Shown here piece by piece: positions 16,396 through 26,552 of a stretch of DNA of 64,000 nt. Within the stretch, counting starts at the first letter, position 1. Every line of letters begins with the position of its first letter. The position numbers and the translations under genes are program-made. Location of the stretch: positions 1,858,001 through 1,922,000 of the forward strand of contig NZ_CP075190.1 in assembly GCF_020510585.1 (NCBI RefSeq), read 5' to 3'. A model generated the notes under the pieces. That model saw nothing but the letters and a program-made list of their open reading frames with translations, was not told the origin of the DNA and did no database searches. This DNA comes from Ferribacterium limneticum (GTDB lineage Bacteria > Pseudomonadota > Gammaproteobacteria > Burkholderiales > Rhodocyclaceae).

Positions 16396-17292
16396 ATGAA
16401 CCACGCAGCACAAAACGGGCAGATACTCCCGGCGCAACCCCGCCTGGCCATCGCCGAATGGTTCCCCATTTTCATCGGCCTCATCGCGCTCTACGTACCC
16501 ACCTGGGTCGATCTTTCCCGCACCATCTGGGCCACCGAAGCGCAGGCGCACGGCCCCATCATCCTCGGCGTGGCCCTGTGGTTCTTCTGGAAGCAACGCC
16601 TCGTCATCCACGAAATGCCCACAGCGCCCTCCAAGACCGGTTGGCCGCTCTTCATCCTTGGCCTGCTGCTCTACGCCATCGGCCGCTCGCAAGACATTCT
16701 GCTCTTTGAAGTCGGCTCGCAAATCATTGTCATCGCCAGCCTGCTGCTCATCCTGCGCGGCTGGGCAGCCCTGGGCGCTGCCTGGTTCCCTCTCTTCTTC
16801 CTGCTCTTCATGATCCCGCTGCCAGGCGCCTTCGTCGATGCGCTGACGCTGCCCATGAAGATGGCCGTCTCCTACGTGGCCGAAAACGTACTCTACTGGG
16901 TGGGCTACCCCATCTCGCGCAGCGGTGTCATCCTGCAGATTGGCCAGTACAAACTGCTCGTTGCCGACGCCTGCGCCGGCCTGCAAACCCTATTCACGCT
17001 CGAAGCGCTTGGCCTGCTCTACCTTAATATCGTTCGCCACGACTCATTCTTCAGAAACGTGACGCTGGCCATCTTCATCATCCCCATTTCCTTCACCGCC
17101 AACGTCATCCGCGTCATGGTGCTGACCCTCATCACCTACCATTTTGGTGACGAAGCAGGGCAGGGCTTCCTGCATGGCTTTGCCGGCATGGTGCTTTTTA
17201 TCACCGCGTTGCTGATCATCATGGGCGTTGATTCGCTACTGCAACTTGGCGAAAAGCGCTGGCGCAGCCAGTCGGCTACGGTCAAGGCATAA
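16396..17292 (+). CDS. xrtB: Exosortase B (cysteine transpeptidase-like membrane enzyme)
   Basis: This 298-residue protein has eight or so membrane segments and the exosortase catalytic triad: Cys in LVADACAGLQTLF, Arg in FTANVIRVMVLT and His in GFLHGFAGM. Exosortases cut and anchor proteins with a PEP-CTERM tail at the outer face of the membrane. Subtype B is assigned from the neighbours epsI, epsE-G and epsL and from overall sequence. Two PEP-CTERM substrates are encoded at 41.9 and 48.5 kb. It is separated from epsG by a hairpin and a dispersed repeat. Confidence 0.93.
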   Translation: MNHAAQNGQILPAQPRLAIAEWFPIFIGLIALYVPTWVDLSRTIWATEAQAHGPIILGVALWFFWKQRLVIHEMPTAPSKTGWPLFILGLLLYAIGRSQDILLFEVGSQIIVIASLLLILRGWAALGAAWFPLFFLLFMIPLPGAFVDALTLPMKMAVSYVAENVLYWVGYPISRSGVILQIGQYKLLVADACAGLQTLFTLEALGLLYLNIVRHDSFFRNVTLAIFIIPISFTANVIRVMVLTLITYHFGDEAGQGFLHGFAGMVLFITALLIIMGVDSLLQLGEKRWRSQSATVKA

Positions 17293-17296
17293 ACCC

Positions 17297-17983
17297 ATGA
17301 ACCTCCCGATCCGCAACATCATCCTGCTCGTCCTCATGCTAGCCAGCGCTGGCCTCGCCGTCGCCATGCGGCCAACGCACAAGATCGCTGACCAGGGGCC
17401 GAAGGTGGTTCTGGAAACCATGATTCCGCATGCCTTTGGCGAGTGGCAAGAAAAGAAACAATCGGGTACCCAAATTGTCGACCCGCAAACCAAAGAAATG
17501 CTCGACAAAATTTACAGCCAAACACTATCCCGCACCTATGTAAATGGCAGCGGCTATCGCATCATGCTTTCCATTGCCTATGGCAATGACCAAAGCGATT
17601 CCATGCAGGTGCATAAACCAGAGGTCTGCTACCCGGCGCAGGGCTTCGCGCTGCAGGGCAAGCAATCGGGCACCCTCATTGTCAAGAATGGCGAAATTCC
17701 GGTGATCCGCATTCTCACCACCCTGGGGCAGCGCAGCGAACCTGTCACCTACTGGACAACCATCGGAGATCAGGTTGTTAAACCCGGCATCCACAAAAAG
17801 CTCGCCGAAATGAGCTATGGCCTGAGCGGAAAAATACCCGACGGCATGCTCATTCGCGTTTCCTCCATCGACGCGCAAAGCGACAACGCCTACCAAATTC
17901 AAAACCGCTTTGCTGCCCAGATGCTCGAAGCACTGGCCCCGGAACACCGCCAACGCCTTACCGGCAATCTTCAACCTAACTAG
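17297..17983 (+). CDS. epsI: EpsI, exosortase-associated protein
   Basis: This 228-residue protein has an N-terminal membrane anchor ([18 protein letters not shown]) and the EpsI domain: [23 protein letters not shown], then TYWTTIGDQ. EpsI occurs right after, or fused to, exosortases of EPS loci; its molecular role is unknown, and the conserved HxPExCYP-like block hints at a catalytic or binding function. The ATG at 17297, four bases after the xrtB stop, is preferred over an upstream in-frame start inside xrtB. Confidence 0.9.
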   Translation: MNLPIRNIILLVLMLASAGLAVAMRPTHKIADQGPKVVLETMIPHAFGEWQEKKQSGTQIVDPQTKEMLDKIYSQTLSRTYVNGSGYRIMLSIAYGNDQSDSMQVHKPEVCYPAQGFALQGKQSGTLIVKNGEIPVIRILTTLGQRSEPVTYWTTIGDQVVKPGIHKKLAEMSYGLSGKIPDGMLIRVSSIDAQSDNAYQIQNRFAAQMLEALAPEHRQRLTGNLQPN

Positions 17984-17987
17984 AACC

Positions 17988-19124
17988 ATGACTGACTCTA
18001 TGACCACCACGCAAAAAACAGCACTCATCACCGGCATCACCGGCCAGGACGGCGCCTATCTTGCCGAATTCCTGCTCAAGAAGGGCTACATCGTTCATGG
18101 CATCAAGCGTCGTGCTTCGTCCTTCAACACTGACCGCATCGATCACCTCTACCAAGACCCGCACGTCGAAAACAAGAACTTCGTCCTGCACTACGGTGAC
18201 CTCACCGACTCCACCAACCTGATCCGCATCATCCAGCAGACCCAGCCCGACGAAATCTACAACCTCGGCGCCATGAGCCACGTGGCGGTCAGCTTCGAAT
18301 CCCCCGAATACACCGCCAACGCCGACGGCATGGGCACCTTGCGCATCCTCGAAGCCATCCGCATCCTTGGTCTTGAGAAGAAGACCAAGTTCTACCAGGC
18401 ATCCACCAGCGAACTCTACGGTCTGGTGCAAGAGATTCCGCAAAAGGAAACCACGCCTTTCTACCCGCGCAGCCCCTACGCCGTCGCCAAGATGTACGCC
18501 TACTGGATCACCGTTAACTACCGTGAAGCCTATGGCATCTACGCCTGCAACGGCATCCTGTTCAACCACGAATCCCCGCTGCGCGGCGAAACCTTCGTCA
18601 CCCGCAAGATCACCCGTGCCGTCGCCCGCATGGCGCTCGGCCTGCAAGACTGCCTCTACCTCGGCAACCTTTCGTCACTGCGCGACTGGGGCCATGCCCG
18701 CGACTACGTTGAAATGCAGTGGCTGATGCTGCAACAAGAGACGCCGGACGACTTCGTTATCGCCACCGGCGTTCAATACAGCGTCCGCCAGTTTGTCGAA
18801 TTCGCTGCCGCCGAACTTGGCATCCAGCTACGCTGGGACGGTGAAGGCGAGAAAGAAGTTGGCGTCGTTACTGCCGTCACCAACAAGGAAGCCAAAGTCA
18901 AAGTCGGCGACACCATCGTCAAGGTCGACCCGCGCTACTTCCGCCCGACCGAAGTCGAAACCCTGCTCGGCGACCCGACCAAGGCCAAGGAAAAACTCGG
19001 CTGGGTGCCCAAGACCACCCTGGCCGAACTCGTCCAGGAAATGGTCCAGGCCGACTACACCGCCGCCAAGCGCGATGCCCTCGTCAAGATGGCCGGCTTC
19101 CAAGCCTTCGATTACCACGAATAA
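17988..19124 (+). CDS. gmd: GDP-mannose 4,6-dehydratase
   Basis: This 378-residue short-chain dehydrogenase has the NADP-binding [40 protein letters not shown] and [10 protein letters not shown] (Tyr-x3-Lys). It converts GDP-D-mannose to GDP-4-keto-6-deoxymannose, the precursor of GDP-L-fucose. An alternative ATG at 18000 would drop four residues. It is followed three bases later by fcl, giving the complete GDP-L-fucose branch. Codon use is typical of the GC-rich host. Confidence 0.95.
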   Translation: MTDSMTTTQKTALITGITGQDGAYLAEFLLKKGYIVHGIKRRASSFNTDRIDHLYQDPHVENKNFVLHYGDLTDSTNLIRIIQQTQPDEIYNLGAMSHVAVSFESPEYTANADGMGTLRILEAIRILGLEKKTKFYQASTSELYGLVQEIPQKETTPFYPRSPYAVAKMYAYWITVNYREAYGIYACNGILFNHESPLRGETFVTRKITRAVARMALGLQDCLYLGNLSSLRDWGHARDYVEMQWLMLQQETPDDFVIATGVQYSVRQFVEFAAAELGIQLRWDGEGEKEVGVVTAVTNKEAKVKVGDTIVKVDPRYFRPTEVETLLGDPTKAKEKLGWVPKTTLAELVQEMVQADYTAAKRDALVKMAGFQAFDYHE

Positions 19125-19127
19125 GCC

Positions 19128-20108
19128 ATGGACAAGAACGCCAAAATTTACGTAGCCGGCCACCGTGGCATGGTGGGTTCCGCCATCGTGCGCAACCTCC
19201 AGGCCAAGGGTTACACCAACATCGTCACCCGCACGCATCAGGAGCTCGACCTGATCAATCAGGCTGCGGTCGACCTGTTTTTTGAGCAAGAAAAGCCGGA
19301 CTACGTGTTTTTGGCAGCGGCCAAGGTGGGCGGCATCATCGCCAACAACACCTACCCGGCTCAGTTCATCCGCGAAAACCTGGTGATCCAGACCAACATC
19401 ATCCACGCCGCTTACGTGAACAACGTCAAGCGCCTGATGTTCCTCGGTTCCAGCTGCATCTACCCGCGCATGGCCCCGCAACCGATGAGCGAAGAATGCC
19501 TGCTCACCGGTCCGCTGGAACCGACCAACCGGCCCTACGCGTTGGCCAAGATCGCCGGCATTGAAATGTGCTGGAGCTACAACCGGCAGTACGGCACCAA
19601 GTACCTTGCCGTTATGCCCACCAATCTCTACGGCCCCGGCGACAACTATCACCCGGAAAATAGCCACGTCATCCCGGCGCTGATTCGCAAGTTCCACGAA
19701 GCAAAGATTGCAAATGACCCAACAGTTACGGTTTGGGGAACCGGAACGCCAAAGCGGGAATTCCTCTACAGCGAAGATATGGCTGATGCCTGCGTCTTCC
19801 TGAGCAATCTTCCTGATGACAAGTACGAAAGTCTGCTCGGTAGTGATGAGTCAAAGACCGGGAAATTCGAGCCGCCGCTCGTCAATATCGGTGTAGGAGA
19901 CGACGTTACGATCAAGGAGTTGGCCGAGGCTGTCATGAAGGCTGTGCAATTCGAAGGAGAGATCGTTTTTGATTCAAGCAAGCCAGATGGAACGCCACGA
20001 AAGCTGATGGATACCACTCGTTTGAACGGGATCGGATGGCATCCTTCAATGGGCTTTTCTGAGGGGCTTGCGCGTGCGTATGACGACTTCAAATCGCAGT
20101 CGCATTAG
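19128..20108 (+). CDS. fcl: GDP-L-fucose synthase
   Basis: This 326-residue epimerase/reductase has [33 protein letters not shown] and [13 protein letters not shown] (Tyr-x3-Lys), and so makes GDP-L-fucose from the Gmd product. The first ~560 bp use mostly G/C third positions. From about 19,690 (after [15 protein letters not shown]) third positions become A/T-rich and stay so to the stop. The gene therefore looks like a mosaic, with its 3' part belonging to the transferred segment that follows. Confidence 0.95.
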   Translation: MDKNAKIYVAGHRGMVGSAIVRNLQAKGYTNIVTRTHQELDLINQAAVDLFFEQEKPDYVFLAAAKVGGIIANNTYPAQFIRENLVIQTNIIHAAYVNNVKRLMFLGSSCIYPRMAPQPMSEECLLTGPLEPTNRPYALAKIAGIEMCWSYNRQYGTKYLAVMPTNLYGPGDNYHPENSHVIPALIRKFHEAKIANDPTVTVWGTGTPKREFLYSEDMADACVFLSNLPDDKYESLLGSDESKTGKFEPPLVNIGVGDDVTIKELAEAVMKAVQFEGEIVFDSSKPDGTPRKLMDTTRLNGIGWHPSMGFSEGLARAYDDFKSQSH

Positions 20109-20216
20109 CCCAACGGATGGCAGCTTGATTTTTTCTCTGTCTTGCTGCCCCCGCTTTCTTCTCCCACTTAATTTCAGCCTAACTCTAATAGCGGCTTGTG
20201 GCAGGAGCTGTGACTA

Positions 20217-21701
20217 ATGGAGGGGAGCGATAAAGCAGTCGTCGGTAGCAAGGCTGTGCGAGCTGCTGCCTGGGGATATGCAGGGAGCCTTGCAAAAGTC
20301 TTGATCCAGCTTGTGGCTCAAGCTGTACTCGCCCGAATCCTTGGTCCAGGCGAATACGGCGTTTTCGCGATTGGCCTGGTGGTCGTTTCGCTGTCGATAT
20401 TTTTCGCTGACTCCGGTGCCGGTGCCGCACTTATCCAACGAGCTACCAACGAACCAGAAATAATTTCCTTTGCCTTTGGCATCCAGTTGTTGCTTGGTGT
20501 GGTGGTGACAGCCTTGATCTGGTTGTTGGCCGGCCCAATTGCCGAGTTCTACCGCGAGCCGAGAGCAGAGATCATTATTCGCGTTCTTGGCTTGGTGGTT
20601 TTCATTACAGCAGCAAGCTCGGTGTCAGCCAGCCTGCTCAAACGGCAGCTTGATTTCAAGACATTGCAGTTCGGGCAGGTTGCCGGCTTTTTCACCGGAT
20701 ACATTCTGGTTGGCATTCCCGTAGCCCTTGCCGGGGGCGGGGTCTGGAGTCTCGTCTTTGCTTGGCTTGTTCAAGCGCTGGTCACAGCGGCGTGGTGGTA
20801 TCGCAAGGTGACGCATCCGCTGCGCCCCAGATTCAGTTCGCCAGGAGGGAAAGGCCTGCTGAATTTTGGCGGAGCAACCATCGTTAGCAATCTTTCGACA
20901 TGGGCTTCGAGCAACGTCGACAAGATCGTGGTTGGCCGCGTGATGTCTTCGGCATCGCTAGGACTTTATACCGTTCCCTTTACCCTGCTGGGTACGGTAG
21001 CGGCCCAGATTCTCGCAACCCTGCAACCAGTTTTGTTCTCCGCGTCATCCCGCTTCGCCAACGACATTGGTGCTCTTCGCCGCTCCTATCTGAGCGTACT
21101 GGAAAGCGTTGCGCTACTTCTGCTCCCCGTTTTCGCGACAGTTGCCGTGATTCCCGAGGTTGTGCTGAACGGTATCTATGGCCCCCGTTGGGTCGATGCC
21201 GCAAGCATCATGCAAGCCGCGTCGGTGGGCATGGCGTTTTACACACTTGGTGCGTTAGGTACCCCCATTCTTTGGGCCATGAACCGGGTGAAGAAAGAAG
21301 CTGTTCCACAAATGTTTGCAACCCTGATCTTGCTGATTGTTTCCATTTACCTTGCTCAGTTTTCAGCCAGCAACGTTGCATGGGGCGTAGCAGCAGTAAG
21401 TCTTGGTCGAACGATTTGGGTGCTACGGCTGGTTTGCCAAGCATTAGACATGAATTGGAAAGATGCTTTGAGAGCTCTGCTGCCCGCTGCAATAGCTGCT
21501 TGCCTGTGTGCGATGGCTGCAACTGCCATGGCTAATAGTTTGACTGTGTTCGATATACAGGCAGTCCTGGTGCTGGGCCTTGTTGTTATCTGCAGTGCAT
21601 TGGTACTTGCACTGGCAGTGCTCATGATGAAAGGGCGAATCCTGTCACCCGATCTTGATTCCCGTGTTGGCAGTCTGATTCGAAGAGTATATTCAAGATG
21701 A
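20217..21701 (+). CDS. Polysaccharide flippase, Wzx/PST family
   Basis: This 494-residue protein with 12-14 predicted membrane segments opens with RAAAWGYAGSLAKVLIQLVAQ and contains ARILGPGEYGVFAIGLVVVS, the usual Wzx/lipopolysaccharide-biosynthesis signature. It would flip the lipid-linked EPS repeat unit to the periplasm. It is the first gene of a long translationally coupled set, with its stop overlapping the next ATG (ATGA). GC content is lower than in the eps genes. Confidence 0.9.
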   Translation: MEGSDKAVVGSKAVRAAAWGYAGSLAKVLIQLVAQAVLARILGPGEYGVFAIGLVVVSLSIFFADSGAGAALIQRATNEPEIISFAFGIQLLLGVVVTALIWLLAGPIAEFYREPRAEIIIRVLGLVVFITAASSVSASLLKRQLDFKTLQFGQVAGFFTGYILVGIPVALAGGGVWSLVFAWLVQALVTAAWWYRKVTHPLRPRFSSPGGKGLLNFGGATIVSNLSTWASSNVDKIVVGRVMSSASLGLYTVPFTLLGTVAAQILATLQPVLFSASSRFANDIGALRRSYLSVLESVALLLLPVFATVAVIPEVVLNGIYGPRWVDAASIMQAASVGMAFYTLGALGTPILWAMNRVKKEAVPQMFATLILLIVSIYLAQFSASNVAWGVAAVSLGRTIWVLRLVCQALDMNWKDALRALLPAAIAACLCAMAATAMANSLTVFDIQAVLVLGLVVICSALVLALAVLMMKGRILSPDLDSRVGSLIRRVYSR

Positions 21702-22249
21702 AGCTTCTTCCCATTCTCCGCCGATACCGAAATGGCCTTCGATTGTGGTTGTTACGCCTAACTGGCTACATTCCCTCGCACAACATGCGCAAGGCAATCT
21801 ATCGAGCTTTCGGAATGAAAATTGGTTGCCGTACTTATATATACGCTGGTGCAGAAGTTCGTGCGCCAGAACGAATTGAAATTGGGGACGACTGCGTAAT
21901 TGGCCATCAGGCGATTCTCGATGGCCGAAATGGCATCCGAATTGGCAATAACGTCAATATAAGTACCGGCGCCTGGATCTGGACCATGCAACATGATCCG
22001 CAAAGTCCAACGTTTGCAGCAGTCGGCGGGGCTGTGGTTGTTGAGGATAACGCCTGGATTTCAGGGCGCGCGATTGTGTTGCCTAACGTAATTATCGGAA
22101 ACGGTGCGGTGGTGGCGACAGGGGCTGTTGTTACAAAAAGTGTTCCCCCATTTTCTATTAATGGTGGCGTTCCAGCGAAAGTAATTGGCCAGCGCAAAGA
22201 TAAATTAAATTACAAATTGGGCGAATATAAACCCGTACCGTTTTTTTGA
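21698..22249 (+). CDS. Hexapeptide-repeat acetyltransferase
   Basis: This 183-residue left-handed beta-helix protein has hexapeptide repeats from about residue 45 (IGCRTYIYAGAEV, IGDDCVIGHQAIL, IGNNVNIS) and the ending GAVVTKSVPPFSINGGVPA typical of the NodL/maltose acetyltransferase/WcaF group. The catalytic His is probably that in MQHDPQ. It likely O-acetylates a sugar of the repeat unit. The gene overlaps the flippase gene by ATGA. AT-rich composition starts to dominate in its 3' half. Confidence 0.87.
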   Translation: MKLLPILRRYRNGLRLWLLRLTGYIPSHNMRKAIYRAFGMKIGCRTYIYAGAEVRAPERIEIGDDCVIGHQAILDGRNGIRIGNNVNISTGAWIWTMQHDPQSPTFAAVGGAVVVEDNAWISGRAIVLPNVIIGNGAVVATGAVVTKSVPPFSINGGVPAKVIGQRKDKLNYKLGEYKPVPFF

Positions 22250-22296
22250 AAGTTCAAAAAAATTAGAAGATGAAAATCAGGTTGATCGGATATTAA

Positions 22297-23709
22297 ATGT
22301 ACTTCATGTTGCCGATTGTAATAATAGTCGAAATTGTATTTGCTCTAATTCTAGGGTTCTTTGCTGTTAGAGTAATTCAACTCGCAAACTCTGCTGATCG
22401 CCGTTCAGCATTTCTTATTTTATCATTGTTGATTCTCGGGTCGGCAATGAGCATTTTTATATCTGGGCGGGTCTTGGTTTCTGAGGCATTGTTTTCCTCT
22501 TTGGAACAAACAACCTCGATGTATGGAGAACTGTTTGGGCGTGCATCAAATTATGCATTAATAGGTGTGAGTTTAATTGTATTGGCGAAAAATTTTCACC
22601 TTACATACAAAAATATAGATATTTACGGGAAGTTTATTTTTTGTGCTTTTTTCTTATATTCGATATTTTCGCCATTGATGGCTGGGTTGTTTGGAACTCA
22701 ACCTCGCCTCATATTTTCATTTTTTGTGGCGCCATTGGTATTCTCTGCGTTGGTGTCGCTTGGTGGGTTAGATACGAAGTATTTTATAGAGAAATTAAAA
22801 TTAACGTTGGGTGTTGTAATTGGCTTTAGCTTAGGATTAATTGCTGTCTTTCCGTCGCTTGTAATAGAACCGTATGGTATTAGTCATATACCGGGTTTTC
22901 CATATAGGTTTTGGGGGCTGACTTTGCATGCGAACTCGATGGGCCCCCTTGCATTTCTTTTGTTATTCTCGGAGTTAATTTTCCCAGGAAAAAATAAGTT
23001 TGTACGCTACATGTTACTGGTAACGGCTGTTATGGCCTTTGTTCTGGCACAGTCTAAAACAGCATGGGTTGCAGGCATGGTTGCGCTTGCGGTGATTGTT
23101 TCAATGGAAAAGATGGATTTTCAAAACAAAGAAAATGGTGGCCGTGCGATAGTAAATTTACTATTTGCAATGGTTGTTGTTTCAATCCTAATTTGGTTTG
23201 GTATTCAATACTTGGATTCAATGCAACGGCTATTTGGGGCAAAAGAGTTTGGCGGAGGGGATTTTTCAGGGCGGCCTATTATATGGAAATTGGCGTTTTC
23301 AGAATGGATGAGTAATATCATTTTTGGTTACGGACCATTTATATGGACACCTGAGTATAGGATTGCTCACAATATGAATTTCGCCTTCCATGCACACAGC
23401 CAGTTTTTTCAGATTATTGGTGAGTCAGGTGCAATTGGCTTAGTAAGTTTATTGATATATATCGGGGCGTTGTTTTTTGCTTCGGTTCGGGCAAGTGGTC
23501 CGGTGAAGCGGTTCTTGATTGGCTATCTGATCTTTGTTCTGATTAGATCAATTTCTGAGCCAACATTTCGGATGTTAAATCCTACCGGTGGGGATGTTTT
23601 AATTCATTTGCCTTTGTTTGTTATGGCTGTGTTGTCGTTAAAAGAGTTGCCTGGTGGTAATTATTTTTACACAAAAAATAATACTAACAATATTTTATTT
23701 AATAGATGA
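22297..23709 (+). CDS. Wzy-like polysaccharide polymerase/O-antigen ligase family protein
   Basis: This 470-residue integral membrane protein has about 11 hydrophobic segments and a periplasmic loop with GYGPFIWTPEYRI followed by NFAFHAHSQFFQIIGESG, resembling the Wzy_C/O-antigen ligase loop with its conserved His and Gln. It is the obvious candidate for the EPS polymerase, as no other is encoded nearby. The gene is strongly AT-rich compared with flanking housekeeping genes. Assignment rests on topology and the loop rather than strong sequence signatures. Confidence 0.78.
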   Translation: MYFMLPIVIIVEIVFALILGFFAVRVIQLANSADRRSAFLILSLLILGSAMSIFISGRVLVSEALFSSLEQTTSMYGELFGRASNYALIGVSLIVLAKNFHLTYKNIDIYGKFIFCAFFLYSIFSPLMAGLFGTQPRLIFSFFVAPLVFSALVSLGGLDTKYFIEKLKLTLGVVIGFSLGLIAVFPSLVIEPYGISHIPGFPYRFWGLTLHANSMGPLAFLLLFSELIFPGKNKFVRYMLLVTAVMAFVLAQSKTAWVAGMVALAVIVSMEKMDFQNKENGGRAIVNLLFAMVVVSILIWFGIQYLDSMQRLFGAKEFGGGDFSGRPIIWKLAFSEWMSNIIFGYGPFIWTPEYRIAHNMNFAFHAHSQFFQIIGESGAIGLVSLLIYIGALFFASVRASGPVKRFLIGYLIFVLIRSISEPTFRMLNPTGGDVLIHLPLFVMAVLSLKELPGGNYFYTKNNTNNILFNR

Positions 23710-24701
23710 CATCCATCAATATCGTTCAAGTAAATCATCCAAGAGTCGATACAACGTTAGTTCGATTTTTGGCAGTGATTTTTATAACAAATTCGCATCT
23801 TGATTTGTTATATCCTGATCCGCGATTGGGTACGGGGGGGGCCATTGGAAATGCGCTGTTTTTCTTTCTTTCTGGTTTCGGAATCGTATCAAGTCTTAGT
23901 GCAGCAAAGGTTTCGTTTGGGTTTGTTGATTATATAAAGCGCAGGCTTATAAAGATTTACCCTTCGGTCTGGTTGGTTACAGGTTTATTTTTTTTGATCA
24001 ATGAATCAGTTCGTGTTGATGGGTTGGGTGCTATTTTAAGTTATTTTATATGGCCAACTGGATATTGGTTCATTTCGGCAATAGTTATTTTCTATATTCC
24101 GTTTTATTTCATCGGAAAATTTGAATCGAGATTGATTTTCGCGGTAGCGCTTGTGTTATTTATCCCGTTTTTTTATTTCTATCGATACTTGGATCTTTCT
24201 GTTTTCTCTCTTGAAAGTGGAGATTTTAAGTGGATAGGGTATTTTCAGATTATGTTGGTTGGGGGATTGTTTTCCCGATTTCGATTTGAGTATTTTACCC
24301 AACGGCAAATGTTTTTGATTGTTTTTGGGTTAATCTTGATGTTCTATATGGCTAAAATATTTGTTTTTAAGACTGGGTTTGGTGACTTTCAGTTTTTAAT
24401 TCATTTTTTACTTCTTGCTTTGGTATGCTCATTGTTTGAGATTTTATCAAACGATGATGTCGTTGAATATTTTCGTTCAAAAAAAATATTTTCTGCAGTT
24501 TCTTTGGTTGGTGGAGCATCCCTTGAAATATACTTGGTACAAGTACCGCTGATTCCATACTTAAAGAGTTTTGATGTGGTTTTCCCATTTAATATTGTTT
24601 TTGCATTTTTGGCCGTTTCTTTAATTGGTATTCTGATTGGCTATATTGCGCCACGGCTATTTTATTATTTGTTTGTAAAAGGCTTGGGGGTGCAGTTGTG
24701 A
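23706..24701 (+). CDS. Acyltransferase family 3 membrane protein
   Basis: This 331-residue protein with ten or so membrane segments starts VDTTLVRFLAVIFITNSHLD, the acyltransferase-3 N terminus in which the His (here NSHLD) is catalytic, followed by GGAIGNALFFFLSGFGI. It would transfer an acetyl or other acyl group onto the exopolysaccharide from the cytoplasmic side. Start and stop are coupled to neighbours by ATGA and GTGA. It shares the strongly AT-rich composition of the polymerase gene. Confidence 0.87.
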   Translation: MTSINIVQVNHPRVDTTLVRFLAVIFITNSHLDLLYPDPRLGTGGAIGNALFFFLSGFGIVSSLSAAKVSFGFVDYIKRRLIKIYPSVWLVTGLFFLINESVRVDGLGAILSYFIWPTGYWFISAIVIFYIPFYFIGKFESRLIFAVALVLFIPFFYFYRYLDLSVFSLESGDFKWIGYFQIMLVGGLFSRFRFEYFTQRQMFLIVFGLILMFYMAKIFVFKTGFGDFQFLIHFLLLALVCSLFEILSNDDVVEYFRSKKIFSAVSLVGGASLEIYLVQVPLIPYLKSFDVVFPFNIVFAFLAVSLIGILIGYIAPRLFYYLFVKGLGVQL

Positions 24702-25438
24702 AGATTTCAATTGTTACTTGCACATGGAACAGCTTTGAATATATTTCAGAATCTATTGATTCGGTAATCAAGCAGAATTTTAAAGATTATGAAATCGTCT
24801 TTGTCGATGGTGGCTCCACGGATGGCACTTTGGACAAGATTGATGCAGTTTGCCATCCCAAAAAGGTGCTCCATAACATCCGCGGTGGTATCGCGAAAGC
24901 AATGAACGCCGGTATAGAGGCTGCCGATGGCGATATCGTTGCCCATATGCATTCAGATGACTATTACCTGGATGCTGATGTTTTTTCACGAGTGGTGGAA
25001 CACTTCGACAGGACGGGCTGCAAATGGCTATTTGGCCGGATTCTTTCCGATGTTGGCGGGAACCTTCAAAAAGAGGCCTACACGATCCCGCGTTACAGTT
25101 ACGACACTTTGCTCAAGCGCAACATCGTTCCGCACGCTGCAACTTTTGTGCGCCGTGATGTATTCCAGGAGCTTGGTGGATTTAGTGAAACCTACCGGCT
25201 CGCCATGGATTACGAGATGTGGCTGCGCGTAGGCAAAAAATACGATCCTGTTCAATTGGATGAATATCTCGCTGCGTTCCGGCGCCATCCTGGCAGCGCA
25301 ACAGAGGCGAATAGGGTTCGCTCGTTCAATGAGGATTTTCGAGCTCGTTTTCAGTATTCGCCGCTTACCCGGTGGCCCGAGTTTGCGTTGCGTTACGGCG
25401 TGCGCCGTTATCGTTTGATGCGCGAACTGGCGGCTTGA
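24698..25438 (+). CDS. Glycosyltransferase family 2
   Basis: This 246-residue GT-A enzyme has ISIVTCTWNSFEYISESIDS, IVFVDGGSTDGTLDKID, the DxD-like MHSDDYYLD and AMDYEMWLRVGKKY. It would add one sugar to the lipid-linked repeat. The GTG start overlaps the previous stop (GTGA). The first ~150 bp are AT-rich like the upstream genes. From about 24,850 the GC content climbs again, a second apparent composition boundary inside a coding sequence. Confidence 0.92.
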   Translation: MKISIVTCTWNSFEYISESIDSVIKQNFKDYEIVFVDGGSTDGTLDKIDAVCHPKKVLHNIRGGIAKAMNAGIEAADGDIVAHMHSDDYYLDADVFSRVVEHFDRTGCKWLFGRILSDVGGNLQKEAYTIPRYSYDTLLKRNIVPHAATFVRRDVFQELGGFSETYRLAMDYEMWLRVGKKYDPVQLDEYLAAFRRHPGSATEANRVRSFNEDFRARFQYSPLTRWPEFALRYGVRRYRLMRELAA

Positions 25439-25442
25439 GGTA

Positions 25443-26552
25443 ATGGGGGTCGTTCTGCTTTCCAATGGGTTTCAGCCGGATTACGAGGCTGGTTTTGCCA
25501 ATGGACTGGCAAAAAATGGTGTTGCGGTCACCTTGATTGCGTCAGATAGAACCTTGTATGAGCACCTGCAAGCTGGTGTTTCCACGATCAATCTGCGTGG
25601 TTCACAAGATCGAAACCGGGCTGCCTGGAAGAAGGCGCTCAACCTTGGAATTTATATTTTTCGTTTGATGTCATTTCTTGTGTTGAAACGACCAGTACTT
25701 CATCTAACAGGTTTGTTTCTGACTGGTTATGAAAAAAGTTGGGTTTTCGAATGCCGTACCTACCGCCTTTTGTCGCGCAGGTTGGTAATGACAGTCCACA
25801 ACGTGTTGCCGCACGACCGGGATACACCTGAAATGCGCGAAGTGTTTCGCCAGGTATATGGCATACCGCATTGCCTGGTCGTGCACACGGCCAAGGCCAG
25901 GCAACGCCTGATTTCTGAGTTCAATGTTGAGCCTGGCCGCATCGTTGTCATGGAGCATGGGCTGGATGACTTGGTTCATGTATCAGCGGAAGCTATTCAG
26001 GCTACCCGTGAACAGTTGCATGTTGGAAATTTTGATCGCCTTGTCATTTTTTTTGGGGCCGTCATGCGTTATAAAGGTGTCGATTTGCTTATTGAAGCAG
26101 CGCGGCATTTTTCTAATGGCACGCGTGTTCATATTGCCGGCCGTTGCGCTGATAGCAGGTATCAAAAGGAACTTGAGGCCTTGCTGCATGATCATCCACT
26201 TGGCCAAGCAATTACCTGGCAAAACTCATATTTGTCGGAGGAATACGTCAGTCATTTGCTGGGTGCTGCAGATGTTCTGGTTATGCCTTACCGGCACATA
26301 GATCAGAGCGGTGTGCTGTTCGCAGCGATGCGCCACGGCACACCTATCGTTGCATTTGACGTTGGGAGTTTTCATGACTATCTACCGGATGGAGTTGGGC
26401 TCGTTGTTCCCGCTGGCGATCTCCCTGCCTTGGCGGCAGCTATTGCTGAGATTCCGTCCTCACGTCAGCTTCGTCCAGAAATCCATAAGGTGGCAGAGGG
26501 TTTTCTTTGGCAGAAAACGGTTCGCCCAGTACTGGAATGTTATGAAGGCTGA
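25443..26552 (+). CDS. Glycosyltransferase family 4-type (GT-B)
   Basis: This 369-residue protein has VGVVLLSNGFQPDYEAGFA-type N terminus and a C-terminal GT-B nucleotide-sugar domain: VIFFGAVMRYKGVDLLIEAA, VLVMPYRHIDQSGVLFAAM and GTPIVAFDVGSF. The E-x7-E motif is replaced by QSGVLFAAM, with no first Glu at the expected place, seen in some family members. Donor and acceptor are unknown. It starts 4 bp after the GT2 gene, and its 3' end overlaps the lyase gene by 11 bp. Confidence 0.88.
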   Translation: MGVVLLSNGFQPDYEAGFANGLAKNGVAVTLIASDRTLYEHLQAGVSTINLRGSQDRNRAAWKKALNLGIYIFRLMSFLVLKRPVLHLTGLFLTGYEKSWVFECRTYRLLSRRLVMTVHNVLPHDRDTPEMREVFRQVYGIPHCLVVHTAKARQRLISEFNVEPGRIVVMEHGLDDLVHVSAEAIQATREQLHVGNFDRLVIFFGAVMRYKGVDLLIEAARHFSNGTRVHIAGRCADSRYQKELEALLHDHPLGQAITWQNSYLSEEYVSHLLGAADVLVMPYRHIDQSGVLFAAMRHGTPIVAFDVGSFHDYLPDGVGLVVPAGDLPALAAAIAEIPSSRQLRPEIHKVAEGFLWQKTVRPVLECYEG

